Shown in pieces: positions 48,589 to 57,870 of a DNA stretch of 64,000 nt (positions are counted from its first letter, which is position 1; every line of letters starts with the position of its first letter). Position numbers and translations under genes: made by a program. The DNA is from Melanocharis versteri (Eukaryota > Chordata > Aves > Passeriformes > Melanocharitidae), in assembly GCA_013397845.1 (NCBI GenBank), contig VZTG01007436.1, positions 1,772,181-1,836,180 of the forward strand, in the 5' to 3' direction. Below the pieces are notes generated by a model. It saw only the letters and a program-made list of their open reading frames with translations, had not been told where the DNA came from and did no database searches.

Positions 48589-48748
48589 TTGCTGAGTGCT
48601 TTTCAGGGCTTAATTAAATTTTACAGCGTGCCTTTCAGGTGAATGTAATTGGAATGCATCCATTCCTGTTTGTGAGGAAACTGAGGCAGGGAGTGGTGAT
48701 TAGCTCAAGGCTGTGAGCCAAATAAAATGTCAGAGTAAGAATTATGGC
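48589..48748 (-). mobile_element. MIR-type SINE fragment
   Basis: The plus-strand order is TTGCTGAGTGCTTTTCAGGG, TTAATTAAATTTTACAGC, CATTCCTGTTTGTGAGGAAA, CTGAGGCAGGGAGTGGTGAT, TAGCTCAAGGCTGTGAGCCA, then GTCAGAGTAAGAATT. This is the reverse-complement MIR layout (AGCACTTTACAGG, TTAAT..ACAGC, CCATTTTACAGATGAGGAAACTGAGGC, AGAGAGGTTAAGTGACTTGCCCAAGGTCACACAGC, GGCAGAGCCAGGATT). The GAGGAAACTGAGGCAGGGAG stretch is especially well kept. Confidence 0.78.
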
Positions 48749-51700
48749 CCAAGAGATTTGATTAGGAGATTTGATAATTTCAGCAAAATTTGGTTCTTAA
48801 AAATTTCATCAAACAGACAACAAAAATGATGGCTGCCTAAATGGCAGAGGAGCCAAATATCTTCTCCAGACTCTTCCTTTCCTTAGCCTTTGTGATGCCT
48901 AGTGCTTTGTGCCTCCGTCCAGTTTTGGCCTCACCAATCTTTGGGCACACCAGATGCTTGCTCAGTCCTCCAACACGATCAGGAGAAAAGCAGTGGGTGG
49001 TTACACTCTACCTCTGCCATCTCCTCAGCAAATGGTTCAGGCCCTTCACCCCTTTCCCCTGAGAGGCCTGTTAGGGTGGGATCTGAATGCATCCACCCAC
49101 TCCTGTAGAAGCCATGGTCTTCTACAAGATAAACTCTGTAATGTTAGCTGCGAAAGGCCTGAAGCTCTGTGCCTGGTGGTCAAGGGTGAACTTTTCATCC
49201 ATCTCCTCACTGGAAAGTATGGAAAGCAGCGTATCCTCTTCTGTGGGTAAGCAGGTTGAAGGGGAGAAAGCTGCTGGGACAAAAGTGTTCGCTTACTCTG
49301 CACATGTATCTAACAAAGATCCTCTGTAGATTCTGTCATCAGCAGTTACTACCCAAACATTGTTACTGATGATGCTGTAGGATAGGCCATAAAGCGTCAT
49401 ATGGGAACAGGTTAGGATAGTGGGAAGATATACTTTCTGGGCCCTCAGTGTTCACAGGTCAGAAATCATACTTGCTTTGGCCAGAGACTGACAGCAAGGG
49501 GAATGGAGCTCCATGAGTGTCCCGCCCCCACTGTGAGTTACTATCTGCAGAGTGGATGGCATTATCCAGCCTGTCTGGCAGGCCTAGAACTCATATATGC
49601 CGCAATTTAAAAAGCGGGGTGTAGCCATTTCTTTGAAGGTGTGTGAAGCAAGACTGAAATCAAGCATGTGAGAGATCCCACAGATATAGCACACAGGCTG
49701 AGAGCACCCTTTCCTTTGTACCAGCTATCATGGTGAGAAAAGGTCATCTGGCTGTGAGACAGGCTCAAAACAAGCTGGTCGGTATTTTTAATGAGCCAAA
49801 GAATCAGTCTTTGGGAAATTCACTCTCTCAGTAGAGAAGCCAAAGATCGAATGATGTCCCTCTGTCACCAAACACCGGTCTCAGATCCAGAGGAAAGAGA
49901 GGACACTTGTAGTCCTTCACTGCCTGGCTCTGCTGGAGCCTCAGCCAGAAGCAGGCAAGCACTACCACATCTGGGCTTTCCAAAGCCTGAGCAGGACACA
50001 GCAACCACAATGTCTGACTCCAGATGCAGGGTCTGGGTGTCTCCTCTGTGCAGGTTATGCAATGTGGTACACAGTATGTTTCCAGTGTGCTGTGACAGTC
50101 AGTCAGTAGCCACTAAACAGGTATAATGAAGGCAAAGAGAAGTTTCCATTGTTGTCAGCCTAGTGTCCTAAAAGTACTTACCTGGGAGTGAAATGGCTCC
50201 TCTCGGCTCTGCAGAGGTCAATCTCCCATTGCTGTATTATGAAAAAGGCACTGCATGGTTTGTCTTTTTATCAGAATAGTATGATCCGAGTATAAATGAG
50301 GTCAGGCAATTGCTGAACAGGTTTTGCCACTTACTGTTGATTATCTTTCTAGTAACTTTCTTTTCTCCTTCATGCTGATCTCTTCTAATAGTGAAGTCAA
50401 CAGCTGTGGCTGCGTGCACAGGACATACTTTGACAGCAGTGGGGCTCAGCTGACAGGCTCTGGAATATATAATTTCAGTAGCATCATCTGGGTTTCTAGC
50501 TGGTTCTTCTATAACTGTATTGAAGGTTGGAGGCCTTGTGTGTTGTTCTTCTTTTCATCTTCTTTCCCCTACACAAGCATTGCACAGGAATCTTGAATTG
50601 TGTGTAGGAAAATGGACCTTGGGGGACAGATTTTACTTCTGGGTTAGAAACACAGCTTTTTTTAATTTACTGTAGATCTGTTTCACTACCCAAACTTCAC
50701 ATCAAAGTATTTGAGCTGTGCTGGACTTGATGAGAGCAAGAGTGCATGTTTGTCATTGCATAAGCGAAACAGAAATTCCTTTGGGAACAGGGAGACAGAG
50801 ACCTGAACACAACACACCTTAGAGGATTTGCTGCTAATTCAGTGGCAGAAAGTTTTCGGTTTTTTACATTATTGACATTCCTCCAGATGAAAACCTCTGC
50901 AACAAATGCCATTTTGAACCCCATTTATGATGGAGGCTATTTCACAAGGGTGCTTAGCCTCCTTTGAAACCCTTCTGTGGGGTTGAATTAGTGACTTAGG
51001 AGACTCCAGGCCACTGGGATGGAGTGCAGAAATTGCCCAGAAGCCTAATTCACCTCTCACAGAGCACAGACACTCCCATTGACCCCACTACTTGAATGTC
51101 TCTGCTGTCAGAAGAGAGCCATGGCAAGAAGTCAGTCATGTATATCAGGAGGAATTTCTGCTGATCTCACACTGGGGAGAGCAAGACAAAGTCTTTGTGA
51201 GTGGAGAGAGTGTCCTCAAGATCAGGATACATCCCTGCCCTTCAGTAAGAATGATTCCAGGGGGTTGTTAAAAATGTTTTGTTTTCAGGAAGATTAGCTG
51301 CACCTTTCATTTGTCCTTTGAAGATTATTTTTGCTCTGTAAAGGGGTTTAAAAAATGGCAAACCAGTACAGGCACATACAGGAAAAAAAAAAAAAGAAAA
51401 CACAAGGTTATGGGAGGAAGCTGAGATTCTATCTGTTTTATTGAATGATCCTGGAATACGGTAACAAGGGGACAGTCGTGTGCTTAATCATCTCACTCTT
51501 ACAAGTGGAAACGATGCTTGAAAACAGAATGTACTGATATGAATGTAAGAGTTGGGGAAAGGAAAAAAACCTAAGGAACAAAATGAGCATAATATGTAAA
51601 CAAAATTCTTCTAGGAGTATTTGTAGTGACAGATGCTTTGGTAGATAGGGCAAAAAATATATTCCTTTCTCCTAAAGGGAAATAGGTGGAAGTCCATCAA

Positions 51701-51837
51701 ATAAACTTTGTCCTGGCATATTTTATTTTTGCATGGAGGAAAAGGAAAAGATAGTTTTTGATGTCAGATTTTTTTTTCTGCTGTTTTTTCCCCTCTCTGC
51801 CATACCAGAAAAAAAGATCAGGGAAGATAAGCCAGGC
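48749..51837. other. No gene recognised; overlapping open frames only
   Basis: Positions 48841-49329 carry four open frames in overlapping plus frames and one on the minus strand, up to 113 codons. Positions 49791-50126 carry 111 codons on the plus strand, overlapped by two minus-strand frames. None shows a domain. Openness in several frames at once points to stop-poor composition and not to selection on a protein. An A13 run lies at 51383-51395. Confidence 0.45.
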
Positions 51838-51882
51838 AAAAGAAAAAAAAAAAAAAGGAGGTGGGGAAGGGGAAAAAAGAGG
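51838..51882. repeat. Purine tract with A14
   Basis: An almost pure purine run including A14 at 51843-51856, followed by GGAGGTGGGGAAGGGG and more A. It is preceded at about 51768-51800 by a pyrimidine-rich run. Such paired tracts can adopt triplex or slipped forms. Confidence 0.8.
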
Positions 51883-51954
51883 TTACTCTGAGTATCAGAG
51901 AGGGGGCTAATTGTCAAGGTTATATCTCCACAGATGATTGATGTGAGGCTGGGT

Positions 51955-52370
51955 TTTTCTGTCAGCCTGTCACAAAGCAGGAATGTTTAATGTTCTCATT
52001 ATTGGTTACGCTGTTGTGTATATTTCTCTGTCAGCACTGCGGACCCATCTGAACTGCCAAGGCACTTCAAAGCCCTGCAGGTCATTTATCATCCTCCTGA
52101 CGCTGCGAATGTTCAGCCTCAGCTGAGTGCCAGGGATTTGTTATGACTTGAGAGCCAGCTGACAGACAGGTCTGCTGCAAAAAGGATTCCTTTTTGTCAC
52201 ACTGCGAAAACATCAATGTTCCTATAATGGCCTACAACTGTCAAAGGGGACTGCCACCTGACAGTTGTGTGGTCTCACTAATTTGCAGCCCAGTGACTTG
52301 TTTCCTTGAGTTTAGATTCAGTTACGGTGTCACATGCAAACAGGTCACCATCTGTCGTCCTGTGCCAGGG
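51955..52370. promoter_or_regulatory. Candidate enhancer with clustered TGACAG sites
   Basis: Six copies of the hexamer TGACAG or its complement CTGTCA lie at 51959-51964, 51967-51972, 52028-52033, 52160-52165, 52238-52243 and 52259-52264. About 0.15 would be expected by chance in this length. TGACAG is the core bound by TALE homeodomain proteins (MEIS, PREP, TGIF). The stretch is free of simple repeats, has balanced composition and a dense, non-repetitive texture typical of conserved developmental enhancers. It sits between a purine tract and a GA microsatellite. No gene is near enough to assign a target. Confidence 0.4.
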
Positions 52371-52388
52371 GGCACATGGTAGGGGGTG

Positions 52389-52430
52389 GAGAGAGAGAGA
52401 GAGAGCGAGAGAGGAGGAGGAAATGATGAA
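52389..52430. repeat. (GA)n microsatellite and GGA tract
   Basis: A GA dinucleotide run interrupted by one CG step, passing into GAGGAGGAGG. It is wholly purine on the plus strand except for one C. Confidence 0.93.
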
Positions 52431-52440
52431 GTGGCAAACT

Positions 52441-52464
52441 GGGGGTGGGGGAGAGGCTAGGGGA
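52441..52464 (+). other. G-rich tract, possible G-quadruplex
   Basis: GGGGGTGGGGGAGAGGCTAG followed by GGG offers several G runs of three or more with short loops. It could fold as a G-quadruplex on the plus strand. Confidence 0.4.
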
Positions 52465-52469
52465 AAATA

Positions 52470-52560
52470 AAAACGGCCATGCAAATCGAAGCCGCACCTT
52501 TATTTTAGATTCCTGTTTTCTGAGTGTTTCTAACCCACCACAATGTGAATCTCTGAAAGT
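52470..52560. promoter_or_regulatory. Candidate regulatory patch with octamer site
   Basis: The perfect POU-factor octamer ATGCAAAT lies at 52479-52486 within GGCCATGCAAATCGAAGCCG. The surrounding text is compact and non-repetitive. It is probably part of the same regulatory neighbourhood as the TGACAG cluster. Confidence 0.3.
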
Positions 52561-52612
52561 TGTGTTGAAAATTGAGGCAGGGAAAGAAAGGACCTTGCAA
52601 AGAGCCAGAGCT

Positions 52613-52647
52613 GGGAGGGGGGGGAGGGGGTGGTGAGAGAGAGAGAA
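52613..52647 (+). other. G-rich tract, possible G-quadruplex
   Basis: GGGAGGGGGGGGAGGGGGTG (from about 52614) followed by a GA run. The G runs separated by single A residues satisfy the usual four-run quadruplex pattern. Confidence 0.5.
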
Positions 52648-52649
52648 AT

Positions 52650-52880
52650 ATCAGGGCTTTGTTTCCTTTCCCAGGCCATGACATGATTAATCGTTTTCTT
52701 CTGATCTAATTTTGGAACATGAAAAACAGCACATTTGTCTTGAAGAAAAATGATGTGCCGTACTGTGCAGATGGAAATTTCGAGCAATGAAAAAGATTAA
52801 AGTGAAATTCCACTCCTTAGACCTAATCATGAGTTGTAGATTATTCTGTCGTTCTAACCAGATGGTAGGCTTGATTCCAC
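52650..52880. promoter_or_regulatory. Candidate conserved non-coding element
   Basis: A repeat-free segment with CATGATTAATCG near 52683, CTAATCATGAG near 52824 and TGTAGATTATTC near 52837, several of them TAATC or GATTA cores of the bicoid/OTX type. Texture, not alignment, is the basis. Confidence 0.28.
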
Positions 52881-55800
52881 AACCCCCTTCTTATATTAAT
52901 GAATACTAGACTGTTATATTTGACTTAGGTAAGTGAAATGTCTATCAAGCCTAATGGACTGCCAGCCAGCATAACACATGTTGTACCACTGAGGGTCCTT
53001 GCTGCATTTTTCATGTTTTATACTAATGTAGAACATTTCGTTTCCTACTGTTTTCCATCATTGTCACTGTTTGCTAAATATTTTCACATGTAGGGGGGAA
53101 AAAAAAAGTAAAAAACTTGTGTCCAGAGCTAATTTCCTCACGTTGGTCACAGCTATAATTCTACAAGTAAAACAGTCACCCGAAGCAATGCATACAAGAA
53201 CTCAATAGTAACTTGATTAAGTTCCCAGTCAACAAGACTGCACTAGGCTGTATGTTAACAAACCTAATTATAGGCAGCATGGTGATAAATTGTGCAGGGT
53301 GCATGTAGCACATCTCTGAGGTCATGTCTAGAAAAGAAGTTTTGCCCCAGGGGACAGGGATGGGGTGTCATTTCTAAATAAAATAAATGCAGGTTCACTG
53401 ATGTTTCCCATTGGGTTGCCTTCCGCTTTCTGACAAATGTTTTTTTAGCAAGGGTGTCCCAAGAGATCCTTGCGAGAACGGAAGAGTGGAGGAGGAGAGG
53501 AATGAGAGGCCAGGGGATTCTCTTTAACCTTTCCAAGTGTGCAGTCCGGTGACCGCCACATAGCTTCTACCATGCTTGGACTCGTCGGAGCCATGGGTAC
53601 TGCTAATCATAGTTTGGGATGGGTGCCACCACTTGTGCTTACAAACCCTGTTACCATTTTCAGTATTTAGCTGAATAAAATGGTACTTGTCACATAAGCT
53701 GGATGTGAGAGTGGGATGGAATCTCTTCCTTGTATGTAAAGTCAAAGGTAAAAATCTCTGGTTTCTCCTGTCAAAAAAATGACAGTTGGGCCTTTGTGCC
53801 TGAGTGGCGCCCCTGGTTCTGTCGGGGAGCATGCTCCCAGGTAGAGGAAGCATGCGTGCACAGTGCTAATTTTAGACATTGAAAGAATCAACAGGATGCA
53901 TGGATAGAGTTACTCTCTGCCTAGGAGAGAACAAGTCCAGAAACTTGAGTAAGCAGTCAAGAGTTGCCCAAATCTGGACTTACTGAAGTATGATAGACTC
54001 AGTAAAGTTATAAAAGTTCATTTAGGCTGAACAAAGAAAAGCAAAGCATCAAAGTACACCACCTAATTGAGAAACTAGGAAATCTACATGTGAAGTCTTT
54101 TTGATTATGGAATGAATTTAAAGCTTACATCATTGCTTTAGTGATTTTATTCTCACTATTTTCAAACAGTTTCTTCAGAGTCCTAAACTCTGACAGACAT
54201 GCCTTCCTCAGTGAAGTTACCATTGATTTTAACTGCTGAATAAGGACTCTTAGACTGTGCCATAGAATAAACTCCAAATGGCCCTCCAGTGTGAGTACCT
54301 TGCACTTGGGACCTTTATTGTTGATGATTTTCCCTTTTTCTCACACACATAGCATTTTTTCAAAGAATGAAGTGAGGAAGGCCTAAGCAGAATTCTCATT
54401 GTATCTTGCCCACACCAAATGCAAACAAATTGGAAGTCTGAAAACAGTATGTCTCAAAACACTTTTCTTTATAATTAATTTTAATTAGCTTTTTTATTTG
54501 TACAGATTGGCTCTATCTGAGAACATAAGCTAAAATTCCAATACACTTTCACCACATTTCTTTAATGGTTGGATTTAGATTCTTAGCCCTCCCTAAAGCT
54601 CGCTCTCATGGGATAAAAAATTTTCATTGATGAGAGTTCCTATGCAAAATACCGCATGGCAGATTTTTTTCAATCAGTTTAGAACAAAACTCCCACTTAG
54701 TCCTTTATTCTGCTCTCAGTAAATGCAGCATAAGTTACCCCTTTAAAACGATCTGTACAGATTACCAGCCTGTGTAGTTCCTAACCTCTGGGGAAAACTA
54801 GCTTTTTGCAGTGCTGCTTCTCTTCTGTGCAGGGCATGTGGAGCTGACTTGGTAGTGAAGGGAAAGTAATTTGTTCCTGACAAGGGCCAGTTGCAGACTA
54901 TTTCTTCACTGGAAGAAAGTGACAATCAAGCAGGAAATTGTGACTGCAGTTCCTTATTTGAACTGATCCTTCTTAGGAGCTGGTAGACATAACTTAGCCT
55001 TTAGCTTGTTTTCCTCAGTCTCACAGCTTTGCTTTCCGTGAAATGTCAAGGACCTCGAATTCCTGTAGCGTTTACAGTTTGGCCTGTGAAATTTGCGGCC
55101 TGCTCAGAGTGTTGCAGATTTACAATTATATTGTGAAGGTAACACAGGAGAGGCAGGTATTCTTCTTCCAGGTAGCATTTCCCAGAAATGGCTGCAGTTT
55201 GGGGAGAGGGCTTTGACCTACTGAGGAAGAGAGTAGCACATCTGGAGGGAGAATAAACTGTTGCTGTTGAATCTTTGCTAAGCCAACTTGTTTCTAAGTG
55301 TGGAGGCAGATGGATGGAAGGCTGTGTTATAGCTATAGGGAAGCCTCAGAAAGCATTTGTCTTCCCGGAAGAGTGCATTACAGCCTTTCTGGTCTGCAGT
55401 GGGTTATCACCCTGCTGTAGCTTTGATTGATGACAAGTGACGGCAGCAGGAAATAAAGGTCCACTCTTTGTGCTCAGGAACACTGCCTAGGAGAGCAGGA
55501 CCCTGACCGGATGGAACAGCTCTCTATGTTTGGAAGCGGGTTACCTGCAGCAGGGTCAGCAAGATGTTTGCCAGTGTCTGTGTGTCCAAACTCTGCATAA
55601 GTGCTCAGAGCTGGGGTGCTTGTACCCATGGATCAATCAATTCGCCCACAGAGGGCTGACAGCTCTGAAACAACCTGCCAGCTTTCTGCAAACATGAATC
55701 CATGGCTCTTAGCATTTCGTATGCAATATCACTTCCTTGTGTGGCGGATGCCTTTCTAATATTCTAGGCCAACCAAAGATGAATTTGTACACTACCTCCA

Positions 55801-56792
55801 CACACCCTCCCCTTCATCGCCTGTTGCCTATCTTACTTCAGAGAAGATTACTCTATTCTTCTTTCTGACATGAGGCTCAGATCGTCAGATGCCAAAGCCA
55901 TTCCCCCTGGGCGAAGTGTCTCCCTCTGGTGGGCCTGGGGGCGAGGAAGGAACAAGCTCTTTCTCATCTGAGCTGCAAAGCCATCACTTAGAATAATTGT
56001 CATGTGAGAGGTGACAAGTCTCTTTTTTCCCCCTCTATTATTTATTTCCATTTTATGCATATTCCCAACTTCGCATCCTCCATGCACTCTTCTTGCTTTT
56101 GTACCCTGTAACTTTCTTCAGTTTGTTTCTTTTATGTGCTCAAGACACAGCACAAGTTGATACAATCTAATACAAACTTCCCTGTTTGCTCTATCATAAA
56201 ATGTAGTGCCTGGTGTGTTCATTCCCCTCCTGTCATCAAGTGCCAGCTTCAGCAGGACTTAGTACTCCAGGTTCTTCCTGCTGTCATTTTCACTTCTCCC
56301 CGAGGACTAAACATTTAAAGCCTGAGAAATGCTAACTGAGATCCTAAGTAACACTTGAACCACACTGATCTTGGGTAAACAATTCCCAGAGTGTTGCCAT
56401 TCCTGATGTTGAAAGGGCAGATCAGTGGAAGAAAACAATGTGCATACAAATTCTCGATAATCGGGCAGCCAGCTAATTTCTAAATATCAAAAGGTTCCCT
56501 TAGAAGACATTAATTTTGTTTATGTTTAAAATGACACAGGCTAAGGAAACTACCATTTGCTCATTTAAGACTTTTACCCAATTTTTAATAGGAGTTAATG
56601 GTTTAAGGCTCAGCTTAGAGGACTACTGGGTACTTTTTTTTTTTTGGTCTTCTTCTTATGTAAGTATTTGTATATTTAAACTTTTCTTCATTAAACTGAT
56701 TTTTGCAGTCTATACAGCATACAAGAGGAAAGACTGCCCATCACCCTTTGAGCAGAACTTTTTTTGCCCCAACACATGCCTATATGTGTTTA
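52881..56792. other. No gene recognised; unannotated spacer
   Basis: No gene or clear transposon in about 3.9 kb. Open frames reach 109 codons on the minus strand (53524-53853) with no domain. Near 54215-54250 a weak old-repeat motif (AAGTTACCATTGATTTTAAC) is seen. Confidence 0.5.
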
Positions 56793-57221
56793 TGCTGAAA
56801 GCTTGGTAGCAGAGAGATTTTTCAGTATCTGCCTGCGTCCGTGAGCATTCTTGCTTTCTCACTGAGCTAGCTGCAAAACAGCTAGAGAGCTTTTGTAAAT
56901 AATTCTTCTATCTTGCACCTGTGAGGTGTTTTTGCACTTTGTTATTGTTACCTTGAAGGATTGTTTAGGAAATGGGTGTTTTTAAGATCTAGCCAATAAC
57001 CCTGGGGGGTGGTTAACTAAAGATCCAATGACCTTTTTACCATTCCAACAACCTCGGGTATAAAACCCTTCTGTATATAAATAAATAAAGGCATTTCTGT
57101 CTAGTTACTCTTGAGTTCGGCTGTCTCTCTTCTCCCCGGGCTGTGTTCCTTATTGTGAAGGTTATATCAGGTGCTGAAGAAAAACCTGATCTTTTGTTGG
57201 CCAGATGCCAGCCTTTCAGCA
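56793..57221 (+). mobile_element. Probable solo LTR of an endogenous retrovirus
   Basis: The segment begins TGCTGAAAG and ends CTTTCAGCA, a perfect 9-bp inverted repeat with the TG..CA ends required by retroviral integrase. Inside, in proper order, are two CCAAT boxes (56993-56997 and 57025-57029), a TATA box TATAAAA (57059-57065), overlapping AATAAA polyadenylation signals (57080-57089), and a T/C-rich stretch with CTGTCTCTCTTCTCC (about 57120). This is the U3-R-U5 layout, giving an LTR of about 429 bp. No tRNA primer-binding site follows the right end, and no gag, pol or env remnant or second LTR is found, so it is best read as a solo LTR left by recombination. The flanks TTTA and TAAA merely extend the inverted repeat to 13 bp; no direct target duplication is visible. 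I cannot name the retrovirus family. Confidence 0.72.
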
Positions 57222-57289
57222 TAAAAGCAGATATATATTTTTATTAAAAGGTAAAGCAGCAACAACATTTCTTGCTTAAACAGGGCTTT
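57222..57289. other. A/T-rich junction after the LTR
   Basis: Includes ATATATATTTTTATTAAAAG. No primer-binding site or polypurine tract is seen. Confidence 0.5.
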
Positions 57290-57870
57290 AGACTCCTATC
57301 TCTTTCCGAGGTATAGGTTGGGTTGTATGAGGCCCTGACTGGCCTTAGGAGATTGCTGAGGCTCACCTGAGGCCCTGTCCCACAACCCTCGCCTGCAGGT
57401 CCGGGCTGACTGAGCCTTGGGCTGTCCCCTAAGCCGAGTTATAGGTGTTCCAGTGCCATCCATTCATTGCTCTGGCTTGCTGCCTGGTTGTCTGGGGTGG
57501 ACTCCAGACCTTCCCTGCCCTGTCCTGTCTGTATCCTGGGTGTTCCTTAGAGCTGTGTCACAAACCCATTTTCAGCCTCCTCTCTTGATTGTGCTTCCTG
57601 GAAGGATGCTGCCATTTGACTCTTTATCTCACGTAGTCTGGGTCTGTCAATGGACCCCATTACAACCACCAGCTCGGTCCTGTTCAGGCAATGTGGGGCT
57701 TCATTCAAGTTATCCTTATTGCCCAGCTTCTTCTCTCCTTGGAGAAGCCCTGCTCTTTCTGCTCCCTGATGAGTGGCCCCATTTAAGATTCACGTGTGCA
57801 GTGCAGCAGGAGAGCTCCCAGGCAGCCTGCCTTTAGTCAAGGTCTGGCCTTTCCGTGGCCCTGTTCCATG
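57290..57870. other. Unidentified G/C-rich block
   Basis: Markedly richer in C and G than its flanks, with pyrimidine-rich runs. It contains an open frame of 139 codons at 57417-57836 on the plus strand, whose product is rich in Leu, Pro, Ser, Cys and Trp and shows no recognised domain. The block starts about 70 bases after the probable LTR. It could be another inserted element, retrovirus-derived sequence or a G/C-rich exon, but none of these is supported by a motif. Confidence 0.4.

Noticed and set aside
48841..49329. Cluster of open frames (up to 113 codons) that might be an exon
   Set aside because: Five frames on both strands are open over the same bases, none has a domain, and no convincing splice pair brackets any of them. 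Stop-poor composition explains the pattern.
49791..50126. 111-codon plus-strand frame
   Set aside because: Overlapped by two minus-strand frames, with no recognised motif or splice context.
57222..57870. Internal retroviral region following the LTR
   Set aside because: No primer-binding site at the LTR edge and no recognisable gag, pol or env motif in any frame.
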